This document shows positions 57,064-64,000 of a DNA stretch of 64,000 bases, piece by piece. A program made the translations under genes and the position numbers. Positions within the stretch are counted from its first letter, which is position 1. The number at the start of each line of letters is the position of its first letter. This DNA is from Niveibacterium sp. SC-1. GTDB lineage: Bacteria; Pseudomonadota; Gammaproteobacteria; Burkholderiales; Rhodocyclaceae. The notes beneath the pieces were generated by a model. That model was given only the letters and a program-made list of their open reading frames with translations, was not told the origin of the DNA and made no database searches. The DNA is taken from the NCBI RefSeq assembly GCF_038235435.1, contig NZ_CP151275.1, positions 1,426,001 through 1,490,000 on the forward strand. Reading direction: 5' to 3'.

Positions 57064-58848
57064 ATGCGCATCGAGACGGGCTTTTCGATGCGCCCTGCGG
57101 CGAATGCTCTCGCACGCTGGGTACCGCGTTGTGTCGTCGGTGTCGTCGCATGCCTCGCAAGTCTGGCCGTGCACGCGGACTCGCCGCTCGCACCCGAGGC
57201 CGCCACCGGCTTCCGCCCCCGTGCCGCGGCGCACGCCGAACACGCGATGGTCGCGACGGCACATCCGCTTGCGACCCGTGCCGCGCTGCGCATCCTGCGC
57301 GAAGGTGGCAACGCCACTGACGCCGCGGTGGCCGCGGCGCTCGTGCTCGGCCTGGTGGAGCCGCAGTCTTCAGGTCTCGGCGGAGGCGGCTTCCTCCTCC
57401 AGTACGACGCCGCCCGCAAGGAAATCAGCGCCTGGGACGGCCGCGAGACTGCGCCACAGGCTGCCGGCCCCGACTGGTTCCTCGCCGAGGACGGCGAACC
57501 CATGGGCTTCTGGAACGCGCTTGCCTCCGGACGCGCGGTCGGCGTGCCCGGCCTCCCGCGCATGCTGGAGGCCGCACATCGTGCGCGCGGTCGACTTCCC
57601 TGGGCGCGCCTCGCGCAGCCCGCGATCGAGTTGGCCGAACGCGGCTTCCCGGTTTCCCCAAGGCTCAACCGGCTGCTGGCCGCCGAAGGCATGCGCCTGG
57701 CCGATGCAGCGGCGCGATCGCTCTATCTCGACGCGCAAGGCCGGCCCTGGCCGGTGGGCCATCGGCTGCGCAATCCCGCCTACGCGAGCACGCTGCGCGC
57801 GCTGGCCCGCAAGGGGGCTGACGTCCTCTATGGCGGCGAGCGCGCCCGGGCCATCGTCGCGCGAGTGCGCGCCTCGGCAGGCGTGCCGCGCATCAGCGAA
57901 TCCGATCTCGCGCGCTATGCGGCGAAGTCGCGTGCCGCGCTGTGCGGTGAATACCGCGGCTACCGCATCTGCGGCATGTCGCCACCATCCTCGGGCGCGA
58001 GCACCACGCTCGCGATGCTCGGCATCCTCTCGCACAGCGCGCTGAGCGCGATGCGGCCGGATTCGGTCGCGGCGATCCACGCCTTCAGCGAAGCCGGGCG
58101 GCTCGCCTATGCCGATCGCGAGCGCTACCTCGCCGACAGCGACTTCGTGCCGGTGCCGCTCGCGGGACTCCTCGCGCCGGATTACCTGGCCGCGCGCGCG
58201 CAGAGGATCCGCCCCGGGCAGAGCTTGCGCTGGGCGCCGCCCGGCGCGCCGCAGGACGCGTTGGCGCTCGCACCGCCGCAGGGGCCGGAGGAGGCGGGCA
58301 CTACGCATCTCTCCGTGGTCGACGCGCAAGGCAATGCGGTTGCGCTCACCGCTTCGATCGAATCCGCGTTCGGCAGCCGCATCTGGGTCGAAGGCTTTTT
58401 CCTCAACAACCAGCTCACGGACTTCTCCTTCGCGCCCGAGCGCGAAGGCCTGCCCGTCGCCAACCGGGTCGAGGGCGGCAAGCGCCCGTTGAGCTCGATG
58501 TCGCCCACCTTTGTTTTCGATCCTGAAGGTCGGCTCGTCGCGGTCCTCGGCTCAGCCGGCGGCAGCGCGATCATCAACCACGTCGCCCGTACGCTCGTTG
58601 CACTCATCGACTGGAAGATGGCGCCCGACGCCGCCCTCGCGCTCGGCCTCTACGGCAGCCGCAACGGCCCCACCGAGCTGGAGGCGGACACGCCAGTCGC
58701 ACGGCAGGCCGACGCCCTGCGCGTCCTCGGCCACGAGATCCGCCTGCGCGACGATCCGAGCGGCCTGCACCTCGTGCTGCGCGATCCGACAGGCGGCTGG
58801 TGGGGCGCGGCGGATCCGCGGCGAGATGGCGAGGCGGCGGGGTATTGA
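57064..58848 (+). CDS. ggt: Gamma-glutamyltransferase
   Basis: Periplasmic N-terminal-nucleophile hydrolase that removes the gamma-glutamyl group from glutathione. The 594-residue precursor has a signal peptide (about 1-42, ending AVHA), the large subunit (MVATAHPLATRAALRILREGGNATDAAVA, SSGLGGGGF, DGRETAP), autocatalytic cleavage before Thr413 (GTTHLSVVD) and the small subunit with the PLSSMSPTFVF and GSAGGSAI motifs. An ATG at 57088 would give a shorter signal. Starts 14 bp after the PFK gene. Confidence 0.93.
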   Translation: MRIETGFSMRPAANALARWVPRCVVGVVACLASLAVHADSPLAPEAATGFRPRAAAHAEHAMVATAHPLATRAALRILREGGNATDAAVAAALVLGLVEPQSSGLGGGGFLLQYDAARKEISAWDGRETAPQAAGPDWFLAEDGEPMGFWNALASGRAVGVPGLPRMLEAAHRARGRLPWARLAQPAIELAERGFPVSPRLNRLLAAEGMRLADAAARSLYLDAQGRPWPVGHRLRNPAYASTLRALARKGADVLYGGERARAIVARVRASAGVPRISESDLARYAAKSRAALCGEYRGYRICGMSPPSSGASTTLAMLGILSHSALSAMRPDSVAAIHAFSEAGRLAYADRERYLADSDFVPVPLAGLLAPDYLAARAQRIRPGQSLRWAPPGAPQDALALAPPQGPEEAGTTHLSVVDAQGNAVALTASIESAFGSRIWVEGFFLNNQLTDFSFAPEREGLPVANRVEGGKRPLSSMSPTFVFDPEGRLVAVLGSAGGSAIINHVARTLVALIDWKMAPDAALALGLYGSRNGPTELEADTPVARQADALRVLGHEIRLRDDPSGLHLVLRDPTGGWWGAADPRRDGEAAGY

Positions 58849-58858
58849 GTTTCGTCCG

Positions 58859-59257
58859 CTAAGCCCCGCTCGCCGAGCCCGCGCTGAGCAGGGCTTCGAC
58901 TTCCTTCCACCGCGCCGCCACGATCCGGTTCTTCAGCGGATTCGGCGAAGCGAGCAAGCGCATGCGACCCCACAGCGCGGACGCGCTTGAACGAGTTGCG
59001 GCTACGCGCTCGAGCACATATTCCCTATGCCATCCCTCAAAGGATGGAACGCTATTCAGTGGGCTCAGATTGGCGATGAACGCGGGCCCGACCTCCGTGC
59101 GGAGGATCTGCCGCAGTTCGTCCACGGGAAGCCGGGCGCGCAACAACGCATCGGCGATTGCCCGGTAGTCGTACGCTTGCAACTCCCGCGCGACGAAGAG
59201 CTCAGCCAGCGCGACCCATGCGGCCTGGCGTGCTAAATCGCGGCTGCTTTCACTCAT
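58859..59257 (-). CDS. DUF7079-like small protein, candidate immunity protein
   Basis: 132 residues, soluble and helical: RQAAWVALAELFVARELQAYDYRAIADALLRARLPVDELRQILRTEVGPAFIANL. This layout resembles the DUF7079 family, which is common beside toxin genes, though the match is from memory. Its start lies 3 bp after the stop of the glycine-zipper protein gene, so both are on one transcript. No signal peptide, so it would act in the cytoplasm or at the inner face of the membrane. Confidence 0.6.
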   Translation of the reverse strand: MSESSRDLARQAAWVALAELFVARELQAYDYRAIADALLRARLPVDELRQILRTEVGPAFIANLSPLNSVPSFEGWHREYVLERVAATRSSASALWGRMRLLASPNPLKNRIVAARWKEVEALLSAGSASGA

Positions 59258-59260
59258 GCG

Positions 59261-60004
59261 CTACCTCCAGCCCTGCGGATAAACGGTCCCGAATGCGACG
59301 TCAGCGCCAAATGCGAGCAGCATTCCACCGACCAAGGTGGCGAGTGTGACGCAGACCGGCGCGGTTGCGGCGCACGCGCCGGTTGCGACTGCGCCAAGCC
59401 CTCCCGCGAGTCCTCCGACAAGGCCCGCTCCAGCGAGCACGCCTTGTCGCGCCACCTCTCGTGGCTTGTCCTCGGCTTCATGGATCTCGTAGACCGCAAC
59501 CGCGAGGGACACCAGGAAGAGGCGGCGACCAACGACCCCGAGCGTGCGCGAGAGCGCCATAACGGAGGGGTCCGCGCGCCCGCCAGCCGCCACGATCTCG
59601 GCATAGACGCCAGCCTGCTGGCTTTCCGACAGGGCGGAGAACGGACGTTGGTAGAGACGCGACGCGTACTTCTCTGCCAGCTCGCCCAAGCTCAGACCCC
59701 GTTGCTTGAGCTTGGCCGCATAGGCGCGGCCAAGGGGGCTGCTTTGGAGGCGGGCGAGATCCATGATCTGGTTGCGCAGGGCGTTGACCTGTTCTGCGGC
59801 AGCCTTCGCCGACAGGCGATCACTCAGCACAGCATTGGTGAACTCGCGCGAGACGGCCTGGATGTCGTGGGCGTACTGGGCGCGAACGCGCGCATCCTTG
59901 ATGCAAATCGCGGCGAAGTTCGCGGCAGTCGCCTGTAGCTCTCCCAGGGCGCGATCAAGCGGCTCTCCGATGACGGCGCGGCGGCCCGCTTCTGGGTTCC
60001 CCAT
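59261..60004 (-). CDS. Glycine-zipper membrane protein, candidate toxin/effector
   Basis: 247 residues. A soluble helical N-terminal half (about 1-155, with KAAAEQVNALRNQIMDLARLQSSPLGRAYAAKLKQRGLSLGELAEKYASRLYQRPFSALSE) is followed by hydrophobic segments at about 158-175, 188-208 and 214-236; the second is a glycine zipper (GAGLVGGLAGGLGAVATGA). No signal peptide. The layout recalls small pore-forming effectors secreted between bacteria, with an immunity gene immediately downstream, but no such activity is shown. AGGAGAGAAG precedes the ATG at 60004. It lies 112 bp downstream of the kinase gene on the same strand. Confidence 0.65.
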   Translation of the reverse strand: MGNPEAGRRAVIGEPLDRALGELQATAANFAAICIKDARVRAQYAHDIQAVSREFTNAVLSDRLSAKAAAEQVNALRNQIMDLARLQSSPLGRAYAAKLKQRGLSLGELAEKYASRLYQRPFSALSESQQAGVYAEIVAAGGRADPSVMALSRTLGVVGRRLFLVSLAVAVYEIHEAEDKPREVARQGVLAGAGLVGGLAGGLGAVATGACAATAPVCVTLATLVGGMLLAFGADVAFGTVYPQGWR

Positions 60005-60116
60005 TTCTTCTCTCCTGGTGGGAATGCAAACGTCATTATGTTGGCGTGTTCCAGCCTGAAGCGAGGGGGAACAGATTCTCAATGCGTCTCATCTCCTCGG
60101 GCCGCTGCTCCGCCAG

Positions 60117-61865
60117 TCATCGTGGCGCGTGCAACAGCACCAGCAACACGACCACCAGCAAGCCCAGCGCGAAGGACACGCCCTGCCAGAAGCGCAGCGG
60201 GTTCTTCTCCAGCAGGGAGGGGCGGGTGCGGTTGAGGAAGGCGGGGTTGGGGTGGCGCAGGTCCTGCACGAATTCGGAGAGGGTGTCATAGCGCTTGCGC
60301 GGATCGGGATGGACCGCGCGGCGCAGTACCTCGTCGATCCACGCAGGAATGGCGCGGCGCTCGTCCAGGGCGCTGGCATAGCGCAGACGCATCTGGTCGG
60401 TCTTGGTGCGGATGCGGGCGACCTGCGCGCCGTAGGGCAGGCGGCCGGTGAGGAGCTGGTAGGTGATGACGCCGAGCGAGTAGAGGTCGGAGGCGGGTGA
60501 GCCGCCTTCGCCGACGAAGTATTCGGGTGCTGCGTACTGCTCCGTGCCGAGGATCTCGCCCGGGTCCGAGTCTGGCCCGGCACCGGGTTCCGCCTCGGCC
60601 AGCCCGGCGACATGCGCGGCGCCGAAGTCGATGATCTTCACCGTGCCGGTGGCGTCGATCATCAGGTTCGCGGGCCGCAGGTCCTGGTGCAGCATTTCCA
60701 TCCGGTGAAAGGCCTGCAGGCCGCGCGCGATCTGTTCCACCAGGCTGCGCACCGTGTCCAGATCCGGTGCCGGGTGATCGACCATCCACTGCGCGAGCGT
60801 GCGGCCTTCGATGTACTCCATCGCCACATGCAGGTGTTGGCGCGGCCGCGCCGGCGTGAAGGGCTTAGCCACATGCGCGTTGTTCAGGCGCCGCGCGATC
60901 CATTCTTCGAGCAGGAAGCGATCGAGGTAAGCGGGGTCGTCCTGCTTGTCGACGGCCGGCGTCTTGATCGCCACGCGCTGTCCGCTCGCCTCGTCGACCG
61001 CCAGATGGATGTGGCTGCGGTGGCTCACGTGCAGTTCGCGCACGATGGTGTAGCCCTCGAAGTGCATGCGCGCTTGCAACGGCGGCGGCAGGGCGAGGGC
61101 GGCGCGTTGCTCGGGGATGGCCTGCGCCTCCGCGGCGGGCAGGGCGTCGATGCGCACCAGCTGCGCGGAGAGGTTGTCCGGGCTGCCCTTGCCGTGCGCG
61201 GCCTGCACGATCGCCCGGGCGGCGGCGTCCAGGTTGCCGGCATGCGCGGCGAGCGCATCGGCCACGTCCTGATGCGCGATGTACTCATGCACGCCGTCGG
61301 TGGTGAGCAGGAACACTTCGCCCACGGCCAGGGGCAGCGCCTGGTAGTCGATCTCCAGTTGCGGGCCCGCGCCCAGCGCACGGGCGAGGTAGTGCTGCTC
61401 GCTCGACAACCACACGCGGTGGTCATCGGTGAGCTGTTCCAGCGCATGCGGATGCACCCTCCAGATGCGCGCGTCGCCTACGTGGAAAAGGTGCGCGACG
61501 GTGCCCTTGATCACCATCGCGCTGAGGGTGCACACGTAGCCGCGGTCGCGCTCGTAGCGGTACTGGCTGCGGCGGGTCTGCGCATGCAGCCAGGAGTTGG
61601 CGACCTCCAGCACGCGCTGCCCGGAGCGCTTCACGCTCCACGCATCCGAGGTGCAGTAGTAGTCGTCGAGGAAGCTGCGCACCGCGAGTTCGCTTGCCTC
61701 GCGGCTCACGTCGCTGGTGCTGATGCCGTCGGCCAGCGCCACCGCGACCCCCTTGCTGCTGAGCGCGGGTTCGCGCGGAATGCAGGCGCCATGGAAATCC
61801 TGGTTGATCTCCTTGCGACCCTTGTCGGAATGCTGGCCGACCGAAACAGTGAGCATGCGGTTCAT
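60117..61865 (-). CDS. Fused PP2C-type phosphatase and Ser/Thr protein kinase
   Basis: 582 residues. The N-terminal PP2C domain (about 1-245) has NQDFHG, LADGIS, GDARIWR, LTTDGVHEY and GSPDNLSAQLVR, so the metal site is complete. A kinase domain follows (about 262-535): VAIKTP with the catalytic Lys, HQDLRPANLMI (HxD with Q in place of R), IDFGAAH, GTEQYAAPEY; the glycine loop is degenerate. A C-terminal membrane helix (about 560-578) anchors it. It is 60 bp downstream of the nitrite/formate transporter gene on the same strand, an association seen near nitrogen-assimilation genes in other proteobacteria. Confidence 0.9.
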   Translation of the reverse strand: MNRMLTVSVGQHSDKGRKEINQDFHGACIPREPALSSKGVAVALADGISTSDVSREASELAVRSFLDDYYCTSDAWSVKRSGQRVLEVANSWLHAQTRRSQYRYERDRGYVCTLSAMVIKGTVAHLFHVGDARIWRVHPHALEQLTDDHRVWLSSEQHYLARALGAGPQLEIDYQALPLAVGEVFLLTTDGVHEYIAHQDVADALAAHAGNLDAAARAIVQAAHGKGSPDNLSAQLVRIDALPAAEAQAIPEQRAALALPPPLQARMHFEGYTIVRELHVSHRSHIHLAVDEASGQRVAIKTPAVDKQDDPAYLDRFLLEEWIARRLNNAHVAKPFTPARPRQHLHVAMEYIEGRTLAQWMVDHPAPDLDTVRSLVEQIARGLQAFHRMEMLHQDLRPANLMIDATGTVKIIDFGAAHVAGLAEAEPGAGPDSDPGEILGTEQYAAPEYFVGEGGSPASDLYSLGVITYQLLTGRLPYGAQVARIRTKTDQMRLRYASALDERRAIPAWIDEVLRRAVHPDPRKRYDTLSEFVQDLRHPNPAFLNRTRPSLLEKNPLRFWQGVSFALGLLVVVLLVLLHAPR

Positions 61866-61925
61866 GAGCCTGCGGGAGGCGCCCCGATATCGGGGGAGTG
61901 GGTGTGGCGCCTCCCGACGCGGGGG

Positions 61926-62771
61926 TCAGGCGGCGTTGCGCTTGGGCACGGCGTTGACGGCAACGGCGTTGCGCTTGGGCAGGGTCTTCACATGGGTGGC
62001 GTAGAGGGTGAGGCCGGTGAAGGCGAGGCCGCCCACCAGGTTGCCCAGCACGGTCGGGATCTCGTTCCAGATCAGGTAGTCCAGGATCGTGAAGTGCGCG
62101 CCCAGCATCAGGCCCGAGGGGAACAGAAACATGTTCACGATCGAGTGCTCGAACACCATGTAGAAGAACAGCATGATCGGCATCCACATGGCGATCACCT
62201 TGCCGCTCACATGGGTGGAGATCATCGCGCCGACCACGCCGGCCGACACCATCCAGTTGCACAGCATGCCGCGCACGAAGAGCGTGAGCATGCCGGCCGC
62301 GCCGTGCGACTGGTAGCCCAGGGTGCGGTTCTCGCCGATCACGCCGATCGCATGGCCCACCGGGCTGGGCTCCACCGAGAAACCGTAGGTGACGTAGATC
62401 GCCATCATCACGGCCACCGTGAAGGCGCCGAGGAAGTTGCCGACGAACACCAGGCCCCAGTTGCGCAGCACGCCGCCCAGGGTCACGCCGGGGCGCTTGT
62501 CGATCCAGGCCAGCGGCGAGAGCACGAACACACCGGTCAAGAGATCGAAGCCGAACAGATACAGGATGCAGAAGCCCACCGGAAACAGCACCGCGCCCAG
62601 GAGCGGCTGGCCGGTCTGCACATTGATGGTGACCGCGAACCACGCCGCCAGCGCGAGGATCGCGCCGGCCATGTAGGCACGGATCACCGTGTCGCGCGCG
62701 GACATGAAGATCTTGGATTCACCGGCGTCGATCATCTTGGTGACGAACTCTGAAGGCGCGAGATAGGCCAT
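61926..62771 (-). CDS. Formate/nitrite transporter (FocA/NirC family)
   Basis: Inner-membrane pentameric anion channel, 281 residues, with six membrane segments and family motifs YMAGAILALAAWFAV, GFDLLTGVFVL, NFLGAFTV, RGMLCNWMV and FEHSIVNMF. The C-terminus carries a duplicated PKRNA-V-VNAVPKRNAA tail, arising from a 17-bp direct repeat in the DNA (61931 and 61963 regions). GAGGAAA lies before the ATG. The kinase/phosphatase downstream suggests nitrite rather than formate; that is inference. An intrinsic terminator lies just 32 bp upstream. Confidence 0.9.
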   Translation of the reverse strand: MAYLAPSEFVTKMIDAGESKIFMSARDTVIRAYMAGAILALAAWFAVTINVQTGQPLLGAVLFPVGFCILYLFGFDLLTGVFVLSPLAWIDKRPGVTLGGVLRNWGLVFVGNFLGAFTVAVMMAIYVTYGFSVEPSPVGHAIGVIGENRTLGYQSHGAAGMLTLFVRGMLCNWMVSAGVVGAMISTHVSGKVIAMWMPIMLFFYMVFEHSIVNMFLFPSGLMLGAHFTILDYLIWNEIPTVLGNLVGGLAFTGLTLYATHVKTLPKRNAVAVNAVPKRNAA

Positions 62772-62803
62772 TGCGTTTCCTCTGAAGACTCAAGCTGACA
62801 AGC

Positions 62804-62828
62804 AAAAAAAAACGCCCACTCCCGGGCG
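62804..62828 (-). terminator. Intrinsic terminator in the leader of the nitrite/formate transporter gene
   Basis: On minus: CGCCC, hexaloop GGGAGT, GGGCG, then nine T. The T-run ends 32 bp before the transporter start codon, and no promoter is visible between them, so it could act as an attenuator. Confidence 0.8.
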
Positions 62829-63122
62829 CTGAGTCAGCGAAGCCGGCAATGGACGTCGTCGTCCTAACGAAGGGTGTGGCGAGTCGTCGCCACGGGTTGC
62901 AGTCGCGCCTACGTTGGAACGACCGGCCGAGGCTTTTAGCAGCAGACGTGCCACGCGCAGATGCTGCACTGCGGGTGCGGGCAGCTCACGCGCTGGCGGG
63001 GGATGAGGCTCGTGTCTTGCGCAGGTGCAGCGAAGTCGCGGCGCCCAGGCGTGGTGCTTGCGAGTGGGGGGTGACCGGCTTTGGTGCGCGCGGGCCGTGC
63101 ATGACGGCCCGCGCAGCGATGT
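62829..63122. other. Region between the methyltransferase and transporter genes
   Basis: No gene is supported in these 294 bp. Two hairpins occur: GGACG-TCGT-CGTCC (62851-62864) and GTGGCGA-GTCG-TCGCCAC (62876-62893). They may belong to the transporter leader or to the 3' end of the methyltransferase mRNA. Confidence 0.55.
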
Positions 63123-64000
63123 TCAGATCACGGCCAGTTGCCAGAGCGAGGTGACTTCCGCCTTGCGGGCAGCGTGGAGTGGATCGTCCGGGTCCATGGC
63201 CTTGCCGTGCTGCGGACGGATGTTGAGCCGGTCCTGCACCTTGAGGCCGGCCTCGGCAAACCAGGTTTCCAGTTGCGCGCGGCTGCGCAGGCCCAGGTGT
63301 TCCGCGAGGTCGGAGAGGATCAGCCAGCCCTCGCCACCGGGCGCGAGATGCGCCGCCAGGCCTTGCAGGAAACCGCGCAGCATGCGGCTGTCCGGGTCAT
63401 AGACGGCGTACTCCAGCGGCGAACTCGGCTTGGCCGGCACCCAGGGCGGGTTGCAGACGATCAGCGCCGCACGTTCGGAAGGGAAGAGGTCCGCGCGCCG
63501 CAACTCCACGCGCGAAGCGAAGCCCAGGCGGTTGATGTTCTCGGCGGCGCAGGCCAGCGCGCGCTCGTCCTGGTCGGTGGCGATCACGCGCGGCACGCCG
63601 CGGCGGGCAAGGAGCGCGGCGAGGATGCCGGTGCCGGTCCCCACGTCCACCGCGATGCCTTGCTGCTCCAGGGCTTTGGGCAGCGGCGCACGCGCCACCA
63701 GGTCCACGTATTCGCCGCGCACCGGCGAGAACACGCCGTAATGCGGGTGGATGCGCGCACCCAGCGCCTGGATCTCCACGCCCTTCTTGCGCCACTCATG
63801 CGCGCCGATCAGGCCCAATAGCTCGCGCAGCGATACAACGAAGGGCCCGTTCGCCGGGCCATAGGCTTCCTCGCAGGCGGCCTTCACATCCGGCGCGCGG
63901 CGCAGCGGGATGCCGTAGTCCGCGTCGAAGGGAATCAGCAGCAGCCCCAGGCTGCGCGCGCGCTGCGCCTGCGCCATGCGGTGCAGGTTGAAGCTCTCGG
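63123..64000 (-). CDS. Class I SAM-dependent methyltransferase (5' end outside window)
   Basis: At least 291 residues. The frame is open through the window edge (ESFNLHR before the first Met), so the gene starts upstream; the ATG at 63977 is probably internal. SAM motif I is VDVGTGTGILAA, and the substrate-side motif is NPPW (CNPPWVPAKP), as in PrmC/RlmG-type enzymes that methylate glutamine or nucleic-acid amino groups. Target unknown. The terminator at 62804 is the first one downstream. Confidence 0.8.
   Translation of the reverse strand, partial: ESFNLHRMAQAQRARSLGLLLIPFDADYGIPLRRAPDVKAACEEAYGPANGPFVVSLRELLGLIGAHEWRKKGVEIQALGARIHPHYGVFSPVRGEYVDLVARAPLPKALEQQGIAVDVGTGTGILAALLARRGVPRVIATDQDERALACAAENINRLGFASRVELRRADLFPSERAALIVCNPPWVPAKPSSPLEYAVYDPDSRMLRGFLQGLAAHLAPGGEGWLILSDLAEHLGLRSRAQLETWFAEAGLKVQDRLNIRPQHGKAMDPDDPLHAARKAEVTSLWQLAVI

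Noticed and set aside
62813..62893. ANTAR-type antitermination RNA upstream of the transporter
   Set aside because: The hairpin loops lack the A at position 1 and G at position 4 of paired hexaloops, and the linker is too long.

Overview
The window is a GC-rich, densely coded bacterial chromosome segment. Its gene set (queG-murI, ilvE of the short 307-residue type, recC-recB-recD, exbB-exbD-lpxK-Trm112-kdsB, adk) and lipid A/KDO genes indicate a Gram-negative betaproteobacterium. A Rhodocyclales-like carbohydrate user is my inference from the mix of genes, not something I can prove from the sequence.

Layout. 1-4.3 kb: cell-wall and tRNA-modification genes (amiC-tsaE on minus, queG-murI on plus); tsaE and queG start inside one palindromic ATGCAT. 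4.3-13.4 kb: a LacI-controlled sugar locus transcribed leftward: solute-binding protein, two permeases, GH1 beta-glucosidase, ABC ATPase and a LamB-type porin, with a divergent lacI-type gene. A perfect 14-bp operator lies just downstream of a near-consensus promoter for the binding-protein gene; a second perfect copy precedes the regulator gene and a 12/14 copy precedes the porin. 13.4-22 kb: ilvE, a LysR gene, sulfurtransferase, STAS-like protein, anmK, an M23 peptidase, tyrS and a CBS/CNNM membrane protein. 22-28.6 kb: a TetR/MFS divergent pair with operator-like palindromes, recQ, a lipoprotein GH5 glycanase and ribokinase. The GH5 enzyme, porin, ABC importer and GH1 enzyme could form a route from beta-glucan to glucose.

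29-38.1 kb is the recC-recB-recD operon with 4-bp overlaps. 38.38-44.66 kb is a small integrative element next to tRNA-Leu(UAA): tyrosine integrase, AlpA-like regulator, primase-type zinc protein, RepA-like P-loop ATPase, two small proteins in a tightly coupled operon, and two or three accessory genes at the far end (one a secreted N/Q/T/G-rich repeat protein). It is bounded by an imperfect copy of the tRNA 3' end, and both ends carry TACCCCC repeats. I see no capsid, portal or lysis gene, so it resembles a replicating satellite or stripped-down prophage.

44.7-49.4 kb: a response regulator with a degenerate GGDEF and intact EAL domain, followed by its probable sensor kinase. 49.6-58.8 kb: sodB, xseA, then exbB-exbD-lpxK-Trm112-kdsB, adk, a phosphofructokinase with mixed PPi/ATP specificity residues, and gamma-glutamyltransferase. 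58.9-60 kb: a two-gene cassette that looks like a membrane-active toxin with an immunity protein. 60.1-64 kb: a fused PP2C phosphatase-Ser/Thr kinase, a formate/nitrite transporter with an intrinsic terminator inside its probable leader, and a methyltransferase cut by the window edge.
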